Origin: Microbacterium sp. MYb66
GTDB taxonomy: Bacteria; Actinomycetota; Actinomycetes; Actinomycetales; Microbacteriaceae
Length of the DNA: 64,000 nucleotides
Direction: 5' to 3'
Assembly (NCBI RefSeq): GCF_002979435.1
Contig: NZ_PCOV01000001.1
Location: 620,001-684,000 of the forward strand
Positions 18,153 to 26,301 of the stretch are shown here, piece after piece; position 1 is the stretch's first letter, and every line of letters begins with the position of its first letter. A program made the translations under genes and the position numbers. Under the pieces are notes generated by a model that had not been told where the DNA came from, ran no database searches, and worked only from the letters and a program-made list of their open reading frames with translations.

Positions 18153-19151
18153 ATGCCCGAGGGTCATTCCGTTCACCGGATCGCACGGCAGTTCGATCGG
18201 AACTTCGTCGGAAAGACGCTGAGCGCATCGAGCCCGCAGGGCCGGTTCGCCGAAGGCGCGTCAGTGCTCGACGGCCGCGCCGCGGTGAGCGTGCAGGCCG
18301 TCGGAAAGCAGATGTTCCTCGAGGCGGAGGGCGACCTCTGGCTCCGCGTGCACCTCGGTCTCTACGGCGCGTGGGACTTCGCAGGTGAGATCCTCATCGA
18401 TCCGACCATCGCCTCCTCGAACGGGCGGATGGGACAGACCAATCAGCGCGGTACCGTTCTCGACGACCAGATTCTGGACGACGCCGGCGAGAACTCCTTG
18501 GCATCGATCGGCGCCCCGCGGCGCACGCGCGTGCACGTGCGCATGTCGGAGCAGACGAAAGGCCTCGCCGACGAGGGCATGGAATGGCCGCCGCCGGTCG
18601 TCGGACAGGTGCGTCTTCGTCTCATGACGGACATCACCGCTGCGGACCTGCGCGGCCCCACCGCCTGCGTTCTGCAGACGCCGGAGGAGATGCTTGCGAC
18701 GGTGGCGAAGCTGGGACCCGACCCTCTGGTCGGAGATCCGGTCGAGAACGAGGAGCGGTTCGTTCGAGCCGTCAAGAAGAAGTCGACGGTCATCGCGCTG
18801 CTGCTGATGGACCAGTCCGTCGTGAGCGGTATCGGGAACGTGTACCGCGCCGAGATGCTGTTCCGGCAACGCTTGAACCCGCACACTCCCGGTCGAGATG
18901 TCCCTGAGGAGATCGTGCGGGCGCTCTGGCACGATTGGGTTCGGCTCCTCGCGGTCGGAGTCGAGACCGGACAGATGATGACGATGGACGGGCTCACGGG
19001 GGCGGACTATCGGGCGGCGATGGCCAACCGCGACGACCGGCACTGGGTCTATCACCGGGCCGGGCTGCCCTGCCGCGTCTGCGGGACCGAGATCGCGCTC
19101 GAGGAGATCGGCGCGCGCAAGCTGTACTGGTGTCCGCGCTGCCAGGCGTGA
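18153..19151 (+). CDS. nei: Fpg/Nei-family DNA glycosylase (endonuclease VIII type)
   Basis: Base-excision repair glycosylase and AP lyase for oxidised bases. The 332-residue protein begins PEGHSVHR, with Pro1 of the mature chain as the catalytic nucleophile and Glu next to it. A helix-two-turn-helix region (VVSGIGNVYRAEMLF) and a C-terminal zinc finger CRVCGT...YWCPRCQA follow, both Cys pairs intact. It overlaps in layout with mycobacterial Nei1. Co-transcription with rpiB is likely, with a 1-bp gap. Confidence 0.94.
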   Translation: MPEGHSVHRIARQFDRNFVGKTLSASSPQGRFAEGASVLDGRAAVSVQAVGKQMFLEAEGDLWLRVHLGLYGAWDFAGEILIDPTIASSNGRMGQTNQRGTVLDDQILDDAGENSLASIGAPRRTRVHVRMSEQTKGLADEGMEWPPPVVGQVRLRLMTDITAADLRGPTACVLQTPEEMLATVAKLGPDPLVGDPVENEERFVRAVKKKSTVIALLLMDQSVVSGIGNVYRAEMLFRQRLNPHTPGRDVPEEIVRALWHDWVRLLAVGVETGQMMTMDGLTGADYRAAMANRDDRHWVYHRAGLPCRVCGTEIALEEIGARKLYWCPRCQA

Positions 19152-19179
19152 GAGCAAGTCCACACCTCAGCATCCGTCC

Positions 19180-19185
19180 TAGGCT
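19180..19185 (+). promoter_or_regulatory. -10 box TAGGCT, leaderless start
   Basis: It ends 6 nt before ATG 19192 of the PaiB-like gene. Confidence 0.6.
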
Positions 19186-19191
19186 GTTTTC

Positions 19192-19836
19192 ATGCGACAG
19201 AATCCGAGCTTCACGCTGGCTGACGTCACCGAGATCCGCCGAATCATCGGCGCGAATCCCTGGGCGACGATCATGAGCGCCGGTGACGAGGGGCTCGTCG
19301 CCTCCCATTACGCCGTCCTCCTGGACGAGACACGGGACGATCTCACGATCGTCGGTCATGTCGGCCGCCCCGATGACTTAATCCATGGAATGGGGGAGCG
19401 GGAGCTGCTCGTGGTGTTCCAGGGGCCGCACGGCTACGTGTCACCAGGGTGGTACGGCGATTCTCCGGCGGTGCCGACGTGGAACTACACCGCCGTGCAT
19501 CTCGCCGGCACACCGGAGATCCTCACCGCCGACGAGAACCTCCGGGTGCTGGACCAGCTGGTGGCGCACTTCGAGTCGCGCATGCCCGACCCGCGACTGA
19601 TGTGGGAACGACCGAATGATCCCGCATACGTGGAACGGCTCGCCGCAGGAACCGTGGGCTTCCGTCTGACACCGACGCGCGTCGTCGCCAAGCGGAAGCT
19701 CAGCCAGAACAAATCGCCGGAGACGATCGACGCGGTGATCGCCGCCCTCACGACCGACGGACCATACACGAACCCGGCTCTGGCCACGGAGATGCGGCGC
19801 GCACAGGACGCGCGCCGGGGAGGACAACTGCAGTGA
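19192..19836 (+). CDS. PaiB-like FMN-binding split-barrel protein
   Basis: A 214-residue protein of the PaiB family (negative transcriptional regulator/FMN-binding). It shows the N-terminal ANPWATIMS segment, a strand with VASHYAVLLDE, the GHVGRPDD stretch and the hallmark YVSPGWYGD...VPTWNYTAVHLAG, which forms the flavin/heme-binding split barrel. Bacillus PaiB affects sporulation and protease genes; the biochemical role is unsettled. The next gene overlaps its stop by 4 bp (GTGA). Confidence 0.86.
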   Translation: MRQNPSFTLADVTEIRRIIGANPWATIMSAGDEGLVASHYAVLLDETRDDLTIVGHVGRPDDLIHGMGERELLVVFQGPHGYVSPGWYGDSPAVPTWNYTAVHLAGTPEILTADENLRVLDQLVAHFESRMPDPRLMWERPNDPAYVERLAAGTVGFRLTPTRVVAKRKLSQNKSPETIDAVIAALTTDGPYTNPALATEMRRAQDARRGGQLQ

Positions 19837-21329
19837 CGGAACACGGAGCTGCCGTCGGCACCATCAGAGCCGTACGGATCGCGGGGCCCGGACGCGAGTT
19901 CCTCATCGATGACGAGCCGGTCGACATCTTCATCGCTGACGGCCGCATCGTCGACATCGCGCCGACCGGATCCCTGCCGGCACGGGACGAGGTCATCGAT
20001 GCGGATGGCGCGTGGGCGGTTCCCGGGCTCTGGGACAACCACGTCCACACCGTCCAGTGGGCGCTCACATCGGAGAGGGCGCCGTTGGGCCAGGCGGATT
20101 CCGCTGCGGCAGCCGCCGCCGCCATGACCGGCGTCCACGCGCTGCCGGACGGGCGCCGCGTCGGCACCGGCTTCCGTGATGCGCTGTGGGCCGATCGGCC
20201 GTCGCTCGAGCTCCTGGATGCCGCGACCGGCGCGGTTCCCACCTACCTGATCAACGCTGATGTCCACAGCGTGTGGTTGAACACCGAAGCCCTCGCTCGC
20301 GAGGGCTTCCGAAGTGACGACGGGGTGCTGCGGGAGACGGATGCCTTCGAGATCTCCCGACGTCTGAACGCCGTCGATGCCGCACATGGTGACCGAGCCA
20401 TCTCTCGTGCCGGAGAGCAGGCTGCCGCCCGAGGTGTCACGGGTCTCGTCGATTTCGACATGGCGTGGAGCGCCGAGGCATGGCCGAGGCGTGTGCAGGC
20501 AGGGTTCGCATCGCATCGTGTGGAGTTCGCGATGTACCCGTTCGATCTCGATCGAGCCATCACGGCCGGGCTGCGGACAGGCGAGCTCCAGGAAGATGCC
20601 GGCGCGCCTCGCGCGGGACGCGGACTCATCCACGTCGGGCCGCTCAAGATCATCACGGACGGATCCCTAGGAACGCGCACCGCCGCGTGTTCGCACGCCT
20701 ATCCGGGCGATCCCGACAACTTCGGGATGCTGACGGTACCGTCGAACGAGCTCGTCGAGCTCCTGACCCGGGCGACCGGCGCCGGGCTGGGCGTGGCCGT
20801 GCACGCGATCGGAGACCGGGCGATCACGTCGGCGCTGGATGCGTTCACGACCACGGGCGCTGTCGGTTCGATCGAGCATGTCCAGCTCGTGCGTCACACC
20901 GACCTCGCTCGGTTCGCGCGTCTCGGTGTCGTGGCCAGCGTGCAGCCGCAGCATGCCGTCGACGACCGTGATCTGGTGGACCGTCACTGGCGGGAGCAGA
21001 CGGCCATCGGATATCCGCTGGCATCTCTGCAGGCTGCCGGAGCACAGCTGCGCTTCGGCTCGGATGCTCCCGTCGCCGAGCTCGATCCCTGGCAGGCGAT
21101 CTCCGCAGCGGTTTCGCGCACCGACGACGACCGGGCGCCCTGGCACCCGGAGGAGCGGATCACTTTCGACCAGGCTCTCGAGGCCAGCGTGCGCTCGTCG
21201 CTGCGACCGGGCGAGCCGGCGGACGTCGTTCTCTGCGGAGCCGATCCGCGGACGGCGACGGGCGAGGCCCTCCGATCGATGACCGTTCTCTCGACTGTGT
21301 TGGCAGGGAACCTCACGTTCGGCGGCTGA
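19833..21329 (+). CDS. Amidohydrolase family protein (YtcJ-like)
   Basis: A 498-residue metal-dependent hydrolase of the amidohydrolase-3 group. Metal ligands appear in order: DNHVH after PGLW, a Lys-containing LKIITDGSLGTRT segment, VAVHAIGDRAI, IEHVQLV and FGSDAPVAELDPW. Substrates of this group range from N-acyl amino acids to formamides and cannot be assigned here. The GTG start is coupled to the PaiB-like gene (GTGA overlap). A strong bidirectional terminator follows. Confidence 0.85.
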   Translation: MTEHGAAVGTIRAVRIAGPGREFLIDDEPVDIFIADGRIVDIAPTGSLPARDEVIDADGAWAVPGLWDNHVHTVQWALTSERAPLGQADSAAAAAAAMTGVHALPDGRRVGTGFRDALWADRPSLELLDAATGAVPTYLINADVHSVWLNTEALAREGFRSDDGVLRETDAFEISRRLNAVDAAHGDRAISRAGEQAAARGVTGLVDFDMAWSAEAWPRRVQAGFASHRVEFAMYPFDLDRAITAGLRTGELQEDAGAPRAGRGLIHVGPLKIITDGSLGTRTAACSHAYPGDPDNFGMLTVPSNELVELLTRATGAGLGVAVHAIGDRAITSALDAFTTTGAVGSIEHVQLVRHTDLARFARLGVVASVQPQHAVDDRDLVDRHWREQTAIGYPLASLQAAGAQLRFGSDAPVAELDPWQAISAAVSRTDDDRAPWHPEERITFDQALEASVRSSLRPGEPADVVLCGADPRTATGEALRSMTVLSTVLAGNLTFGG

Positions 21330-21341
21330 CAGGCCCGCTCG

Positions 21342-21393
21342 CACGACGAAGGGGGTGGCACTCGGAGAACCGAGTGCCACCCCCTTCGTCGTG
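21342..21393. terminator. Bidirectional terminator with a 24-bp perfect stem
   Basis: Arms 21342-21365 and 21370-21393 are perfectly complementary around a 4-nt loop (AGAA). It sits between the converging amidohydrolase and dps genes and should stop transcription from both sides. Confidence 0.85.
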
Positions 21394-21411
21394 GTCAGGC
21401 GTCTTCTGCGA

Positions 21412-21897
21412 TCAGGCCGCGATGTGCGAGACGAGGAACCAACGGTCCTTCTCAAGGCCGCGCTGGATCTCGATAGCGACATCCTGGCTGGTCAGGTCGA
21501 CCTCGTCGAGGCCCTCGACGGCCGCCTTGACGTCGACCAGGATGGCGTCGATGTCGGAGATGACGGCGCGGATCAATTCGTCGGACTGGGTGAAGCCGGC
21601 CGGAACCGAGGTCGCGCCGGCCTTGTCGGCGACGGCGCTCACACGGGCGTCGATCGGCAGGCCGAGGGCGACGATCCGCTCTGCCGCGGTGTCGGCGAAG
21701 TCACCGGCGTGGGCGACGATCGTGTCGAGCAGCTCGTGCACGCCGACGAAGTTGGCACCGCGGACATGCCAGTGGGCCTGCTTGCCGTTGACGGTCAGGG
21801 CCTGGAGACCGAGCACGACGGGGGAGAGGAACTGGGCCGCCCCTGCAGCCACGGTCGGGTCGATGGCGGTGGTGGAAACGGTCTGTGCCTTGCTCAT
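21412..21897 (-). CDS. dps: Dps, DNA-protection ferritin
   Basis: A 161-residue Dps subunit that assembles into 12-mers, oxidises ferrous iron with peroxide and protects DNA. The inter-subunit ferroxidase ligands are seen in QAHWHVRGANFVGVHELLD and AGDFADTAAERI. No long basic tail is present, so strong direct DNA binding is doubtful. The ATG has AGAGGAG upstream. The gene is divergent from the carbonic-anhydrase-like gene, with about 130 bp between the starts. Confidence 0.95.
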   Translation of the reverse strand: MSKAQTVSTTAIDPTVAAGAAQFLSPVVLGLQALTVNGKQAHWHVRGANFVGVHELLDTIVAHAGDFADTAAERIVALGLPIDARVSAVADKAGATSVPAGFTQSDELIRAVISDIDAILVDVKAAVEGLDEVDLTSQDVAIEIQRGLEKDRWFLVSHIAA

Positions 21898-21983
21898 CTT
21901 GTGCTCCTCTGGAACGGTTTCTCGTATCTGATGTAGACAACGCTACTCAGCCTCAGACATTCCGCAAGCAAGCTGAGGCTCGG

Positions 21984-22013
21984 CTCACTTCCGCATGATT
22001 CCGCGGAAGTGAG
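21984..22013. promoter_or_regulatory. 11-bp inverted repeat upstream of the carbonic-anhydrase-like gene
   Basis: Perfect arms CTCACTTCCGC (21984-21994) and GCGGAAGTGAG (22003-22013) are separated by 8 nt and end 2 bp before the -10 box. The position over the -35 region suggests an operator; the regulator is unknown. Confidence 0.5.
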
Positions 22014-22015
22014 GG

Positions 22016-22021
22016 TAGTCT
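22016..22021 (+). promoter_or_regulatory. -10 box TAGTCT, leaderless start
   Basis: It ends 6 nt before ATG 22028. Confidence 0.6.
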
Positions 22022-22027
22022 CGCCTC

Positions 22028-22564
22028 ATGAGCATCGCTGCCGGAGCCTCCGTCCTCGCCCTGCCGAACTGTGCTCCGTCGATCGACGCGACGGCGTTCG
22101 TCGCGGATGGGGCACGCATCGTCGGCGACGTCTCGCTCGCAGCCGGATCCAGCGTCTGGTACAACGCCGTGCTGCGCGGTGACTCGGCGTCGATCCTCAT
22201 CGGCCCGGGAGCGAATGTGCAGGACAACGTCTCGATCCATGTGGATTCCGGCCATCCTGTCGTCGTCGGCGCCAAGGTCTCGATCGGGCACAACGCAGTG
22301 GTGCACGGCTGCACGATCGGCGACGGCACTCTCGTCGGAATGGGTTCCGTAGTGCTCAGCGGTGCCGTGATCGGAGCAGGCTGCCTGATCGCGGGGGGAG
22401 CAGTCATCCTCGGCGGAGTCGAGATCCCGGAGGGCTCGCTCGTGGCCGGCGTCCCGGCGAAGGTACGACGCCAGCTCAGCGAAGAGGAACGCGCCGGGCT
22501 TCTCGCGAACGCCGACATCTACCTCGGCCACGCGCAGACGCACTCGGCCGCGACTCCGGTCTGA
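22028..22564 (+). CDS. Gamma-carbonic-anhydrase-family protein (left-handed beta helix)
   Basis: A 178-residue hexapeptide-repeat protein of the YrdA/PaaY/CaiE type. Metal-binding residues are present in the pattern SSVWYNAVLRGD, ANVQDNVSIHVD and SIGHNAVVHGCTIGDG, giving the His triad of gamma-type carbonic anhydrases. It ends in a helical cap (LSEEERAGLLANADIYLGHAQ). Whether it hydrates CO2 or acts on a CoA or other metabolite is unknown. It is expressed from its own promoter, which overlaps an inverted repeat. Confidence 0.87.
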   Translation: MSIAAGASVLALPNCAPSIDATAFVADGARIVGDVSLAAGSSVWYNAVLRGDSASILIGPGANVQDNVSIHVDSGHPVVVGAKVSIGHNAVVHGCTIGDGTLVGMGSVVLSGAVIGAGCLIAGGAVILGGVEIPEGSLVAGVPAKVRRQLSEEERAGLLANADIYLGHAQTHSAATPV

Positions 22565-22578
22565 GCAAGGTCGGCCGC

Positions 22579-22584
22579 TAGGCT
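22579..22584 (+). promoter_or_regulatory. -10 box TAGGCT of the CAU tRNA
   Basis: It places the start near 22591, a few bases before the mature tRNA 5' end at 22596. Confidence 0.5.
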
Positions 22585-22595
22585 GGAACGTGTAG

Positions 22596-22669
22596 GGGGC
22601 GGTGGCCAAGCTGGTTAAGGCAGTGGGCTCATAACCCAACGATCGCGGGTTCAAGTCCCGCCCGCCCTA
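22596..22669 (+). tRNA. tRNA with CAT anticodon (Met, possibly Ile2)
   Basis: The acceptor GGGGCGG pairs with CCGCCCT through a terminal G-U pair, the D stem is GCC/GGC, and the anticodon loop CTCATAA reads CAT. The T arm is GCGGG-TTCAAGT-CCCGC and the discriminator is A73. The acceptor is paired at position 1, so this is not an initiator. Elongator Met and lysidine-modified Ile2 cannot be separated with confidence by eye. One G-A mismatch lies at the base of the anticodon stem. Confidence 0.9.
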
Positions 22670-22796
22670 CCGTGATTGAGCATCGCTGCACACCGTCGAA
22701 GCTTGGTCGTGACCTCGATGTCAAGCCCCTCGCCGGGACGCTGCGGTCGCGCCATCCTCCGAAGGTGCGGCACCGCGCCGCAGAACGGGAGGAACC

Positions 22797-23057
22797 ATGA
22801 GCATCGGCAGCGGAATCGCGCTCTTCGTGATCGGAGCGATCCTCGTCTTCGCGGTGAACGTCGACATCCCCTGGGTCGACCTCGACATGGTCGGCTACAT
22901 CTTGATGGGTGCAGGAGTCATCGTCTTCCTGATCGGCATCATCATGCTCGTCCGTCGTCGCCGCACGGAGACGGTGTCGCGCACCTTCGTCGACCCGGCG
23001 ACGGGGGAGCCGACGACGCGTCGGTCGGTCAGCTCCAGCGGTGACGAACCGGTGTGA
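22797..23057 (+). CDS. Small membrane protein, DUF6458-like
   Basis: An 86-residue protein with two hydrophobic helices (about residues 5-22 and 32-52). They are joined by a short loop with VDIPWVDLDMVGY and followed by a basic RRRR stop-transfer and a Ser-rich cytosolic tail. This is the layout of the DUF6458 family, common in actinobacteria and of unknown function. GGGAGGAACC lies just before the ATG. Confidence 0.72.
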   Translation: MSIGSGIALFVIGAILVFAVNVDIPWVDLDMVGYILMGAGVIVFLIGIIMLVRRRRTETVSRTFVDPATGEPTTRRSVSSSGDEPV

Positions 23058-23102
23058 GCACAAGGGCTGACGGCATCCGCGCGCGGATCGATCCGGGTGC
23101 TG

Positions 23103-23420
23103 TCAGTCTGCGGTGCTGCTCTCGAGGTGCTCTTCGACGAGGGTGATCCCGCCGCTGGAGCTCGCCGAGTGCGCGAGTTCTTCGATCCACTTACGGCTCA
23201 GGTCGGGCGTCTCCGGATCCTGGAACACGAATCGCAGCGGAATCGAGGGATGCAGCCAGAGCGTGGAGCGGCCCGGCTCGTCCCCTTCCGGGTGTCGCCA
23301 GGACAGCGTGAAGCTCTCGTTGCGGCGGAGCTTGGTCGCGATGACGACCTTGAGGTGAGCGAGGGCGCGGTCGTCGATCTGGATCGGTGTCTGCGTGTCG
23401 CCGTAGTAGAGACTCCCCAT
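23103..23420 (-). CDS. Small Microbacteriaceae-type protein (DUF7882-like)
   Basis: A 105-residue protein beginning GSLYYGDTQTPIQIDDRALAH and containing KVVIATKLRRNESFTLSWRHPEG. Short proteins of this kind are frequent in Microbacteriaceae and, from memory, are sometimes mis-annotated as ATP-dependent DNA ligase. No ligase motif is present. The beta-rich, single-domain character suggests a small binding protein. The function is unknown. Confidence 0.65.
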   Translation of the reverse strand: MGSLYYGDTQTPIQIDDRALAHLKVVIATKLRRNESFTLSWRHPEGDEPGRSTLWLHPSIPLRFVFQDPETPDLSRKWIEELAHSASSSGGITLVEEHLESSTAD

Positions 23421-23592
23421 CAGCAGGAAGACGTTTCGGCGGTGTGCAGGGCGTGGACCATGGATCTCCTCGATGGCGTGCTCGAAGGACCGAGAAGCGG
23501 TCCGGGTAGTCGAACTCTAGCCAAGGAACTCGGCGCCGCCCGACGGCCGAGCGCAACCCGCCGTGGGATACGAACAGACTCTTCGTCCGGCG

Positions 23593-24507
23593 TCAGGACG
23601 AGGGCAGAGAGGGCAGCGCACCGAAGGCTTCGCGGTAGGCCGCGGTGAATCGCGTCGAGTTGCTGAATCCCCATCGACGAGCGATCTCGCCCACGGAGGG
23701 TCCATTGCCGCCGCGGAGGTCTCGGCGCGCTCCTTCGAGTCGGGCCCGGCGGAGCGCCTCGGCCGGGGTGATGTCGAGTGCGCGCCGGAAGGCGTACTGA
23801 AGCCCTCTCGTCGAGATGAAGGCCGCCGCCGCCACATCGTCGATCGTGATCGCCCGGTGCGCGTTCTCGTCGATGTAGGTGAGCGCGCGGCGGACGGAGG
23901 CCGGCGCTCCCGCGCGCTGAGCGGGCCGGCGGAGCGCATCGCTGAACGTGGTCGGAAAGGCTGAGAGCGTCATCATGAGCGCGTGGCGCTCGAGCTCGGC
24001 AGCCAGCAGGTGGTCCGTGTCCGGCGTTTCCAGGAGCTGATCGATATAGGCGAAGGCACGTTCCCAACGCTGCGCATCCTCGGGCGAATGAGGCACCAGA
24101 CCGGTCGCGCGCAGCTCGAGCCTGTCGTCACCCGTGATCTGCCGGGCGCGGGCCTCTGCGTCCGCGCGATCGAAGATCAATGCTCGAACGCGAGCCGATC
24201 GGTCCCACTTGGCCTCCACTCGGGCGCCGTCGGAGATCCAGGGGGAACGCGCATCGAGGGTATGCCGCGCGGACCACACCCGGGCATCGGGGGCGTCGAC
24301 GCGGCACACGAGCATCTGGTCGTGCGGTTCGGCGCGGGAATGCACCTGAGCCGCGAGCCGGTAGTCCACCAGCGTCGCGCTGTCGAGGTTCGCCGACCGC
24401 CAGTCGAAACGGAAGCGGCTCGGGTCCGCGTTCTGCAGGGTCGACGACGGCACGAACTGCTGCCACGTGGCCTCCACCTGCTCCACGTCCGTGGACGTGA
24501 ATTGCAT
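23593..24507 (-). CDS. AraC-family transcriptional regulator
   Basis: 304 residues. An N-terminal sensing region (about 1-190, cupin-like AraC-binding type) is followed by a double helix-turn-helix at the C-terminus with AFISTRGLQYAFRRALDITPAEALRRARLEGARRDL and VGEIARRWGFSNSTRFTAAYREAFG. The effector and targets are unknown. ATG 24507 has a strong AAGGAGGAG site. An in-frame ATG at 24612 overlaps the upstream exonuclease stop (ATGA) and would add 35 residues, so the start is open. Confidence 0.88.
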   Translation of the reverse strand: MQFTSTDVEQVEATWQQFVPSSTLQNADPSRFRFDWRSANLDSATLVDYRLAAQVHSRAEPHDQMLVCRVDAPDARVWSARHTLDARSPWISDGARVEAKWDRSARVRALIFDRADAEARARQITGDDRLELRATGLVPHSPEDAQRWERAFAYIDQLLETPDTDHLLAAELERHALMMTLSAFPTTFSDALRRPAQRAGAPASVRRALTYIDENAHRAITIDDVAAAAFISTRGLQYAFRRALDITPAEALRRARLEGARRDLRGGNGPSVGEIARRWGFSNSTRFTAAYREAFGALPSLPSS

Positions 24508-24608
24508 GCGCTCTCCTCCTTGCTTTCGGGGCTCGCCTGAGGGCAGGACATCAGGATCGTAACTCACCAGAACAGCTTCGGGATCGCCCGCGGCCGATGG
24601 AGCCGTCG

Positions 24609-25334
24609 TCATCCGACAGGTGCTTCGGTGGAACGCACCGGCCAGGTCCCGTCGAGCGACGCATCGGGGTCGAGGCGACCGATGCTCACGAAGTACTCGG
24701 TGAGACTGGCCGCCTGAGATCGCGCCCATCCGATCTGGTGAGTATGCAGCTCTGCCGGAGTCTCGGGGAGGTCGTACTGTCGAGCGAGGGCCTGGGCGAC
24801 GCGTCCCGCCGCGATCGCATCTGCGGAGGCCTCGTGAGCGCTCTCGAGAGGGACCGCGTAGTGGGTGGCGACAACCTCGAGGGTGCGTCTGCCACGACGG
24901 AAACGGTCGTACGCCTTGTCGATGACGAGCGGATCGATGACCGGTGAGGGGTCGGTGAGCGGCTCGAGCCCATGGCGAGCCGCTTCGGACGCAAGCAGGG
25001 AGAAGTCATAGGACGCGTTGTACGCGACGACCGGCACTCCCTGATCGAAGAGCGAACGCAGCGCGGCAGTCACCTCGGCGACGACCTCGTGTGCCGCCCG
25101 CCCCTCCCTCCGCGCCTGCTCCGTGCTGATCCCATGCACCGCTGTCGCGCCTGCGGGGATCGGCATGCCCGGGTCGGCCAGCCAGGACCGTGCGGCGACC
25201 TGTCGGCCACGCTCATCGAGAACCCCGACGTACGCCGTGACCACGCGATCTGTGGAGACATCGACGCCGGTGGTCTCGAGGTCGAAGACTCCGACGCGGT
25301 TGAGCCAAGCGGGGAGCGGGAGACCGGGTGGCAT
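24609..25334 (-). CDS. DEDD exonuclease, DNA polymerase III epsilon-like
   Basis: A 241-residue 3'-5' exonuclease domain protein. ExoI is VFDLETTGVD, ExoII is PVVAYNASYDFSLL and ExoIII is SAHEASADAIAAGRV, with the four acidic ligands and the His of the DEDDh class visible. It stands alone, away from a polymerase gene, so it is likely a repair or RNA/DNA trimming nuclease. ATG 25334 is preceded by GAGGAC. It may be translationally coupled to the AraC gene. Confidence 0.9.
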   Translation of the reverse strand: MPPGLPLPAWLNRVGVFDLETTGVDVSTDRVVTAYVGVLDERGRQVAARSWLADPGMPIPAGATAVHGISTEQARREGRAAHEVVAEVTAALRSLFDQGVPVVAYNASYDFSLLASEAARHGLEPLTDPSPVIDPLVIDKAYDRFRRGRRTLEVVATHYAVPLESAHEASADAIAAGRVAQALARQYDLPETPAELHTHQIGWARSQAASLTEYFVSIGRLDPDASLDGTWPVRSTEAPVG

Positions 25335-25388
25335 GTCCTCACGGTACGGCGGGCCCCGGACATACAGGAGAAGGCGCACGGCGACTCG

Positions 25389-25394
25389 TAGACT
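25389..25394 (+). promoter_or_regulatory. -10 box TAGACT, leaderless start
   Basis: It ends 7 nt before ATG 25402 of the hydrolase gene. Confidence 0.6.
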
Positions 25395-25401
25395 CGGACT
25401 C

Positions 25402-26301
25402 ATGACCGTGCCATCGCCCTATGCGGACCGCCTCTGTCGCCTCCCCGTGGAACGTCACGAGGTAGAGGTGCGCGGCGGGACCACGGCCTACTGGGTGTAC
25501 GGCCCGCGCGATGCCGAGACCACCGTGGTCGCCGTGCACGGGTTCCGGGGTGAGCACCACGGCCTCGAGCCGGTGCTCGCCTTCCTCCCCGAAGTGCGCG
25601 TGATCGCCCCCGATCTTCCCGGCTTCGGCGAGTCCGAGCCGCTCCCCGGACGTCGTCACGACCTCGACGAGTACGCGGGATGGCTCACCGACTTCGCCGC
25701 TGCGGTCGCGCCGGGTGCCGTCATCCTCGGTCACTCGTTCGGCTCCATCGTGACAGCAGCCGCCGTGGCCCATGGCCTCCGCACGCCACGTCTGATTCTG
25801 TTGAATCCCATCGGAGCGCCCGCTCTCGAAGGGCCCAAGGGACTCATGACGCGCCTCGCCGTGCTCTACTACGCTCTCGGAGCCCGGCTCCCGGAGCATC
25901 TCGGCACCGCGTTGCTGCGCAACCGGATCATCGTCCGAGTGATGAGCATCACCATGGCGAAGACGAAGGAACCTGAGCTGCGCCGCTTCATCCATGATCA
26001 ACACGACACGTACTTCTCACGGTTCTCGGACCGTGACGTGCTCCGTGATGCGTTCGTGGCGAGTGTGTCGCACGACGTCCGCGAGTTCGCCCCCGCGATC
26101 GACGTTCCGACTCTGCTCGTGGCTGCGGAACGCGACGACATCACGCCCATCGAGGCGGAGCGGGCGCTGGCGGGTCTCTTCTCCGACGCGACACTCGTGG
26201 AGATCGCCCACGTCGGGCATCTGATCCACTACGAGACGCCGGCCGAGGCCGCGGGCGCGGTCAGGCGCTTCCTCAGGATTCCCGTCGCGCGAGGCCGATG
26301 A
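25402..26301 (+). CDS. Alpha/beta-fold hydrolase
   Basis: 299 residues. The oxyanion-hole segment is VAVHGFRGEHHG, the nucleophile elbow is ILGHSFGSIV (Ser), the acid lies in LLVAAERDDITP, and the catalytic His is in IAHVGHLIHYETP. The cap region contains YYALGARLPEHLG. The substrate is unknown; similar proteins hydrolyse esters or meta-cleavage products. The start is set by the -10 box. The last 29 bp overlap the end of the convergent Lrp gene. Confidence 0.87.
   Translation: MTVPSPYADRLCRLPVERHEVEVRGGTTAYWVYGPRDAETTVVAVHGFRGEHHGLEPVLAFLPEVRVIAPDLPGFGESEPLPGRRHDLDEYAGWLTDFAAAVAPGAVILGHSFGSIVTAAAVAHGLRTPRLILLNPIGAPALEGPKGLMTRLAVLYYALGARLPEHLGTALLRNRIIVRVMSITMAKTKEPELRRFIHDQHDTYFSRFSDRDVLRDAFVASVSHDVREFAPAIDVPTLLVAAERDDITPIEAERALAGLFSDATLVEIAHVGHLIHYETPAEAAGAVRRFLRIPVARGR

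Noticed and set aside
23075..23088. 14-bp palindrome ATCCGCGCGCGGAT between convergent small genes
   Set aside because: No loop and no U tract; too short for a convincing terminator or operator in this GC-rich sequence.
23103..23420. ATP-dependent DNA ligase label for the small protein
   Set aside because: The KxDG nucleotidyl-transfer motif and all other ligase motifs are missing, and 105 residues is too short.
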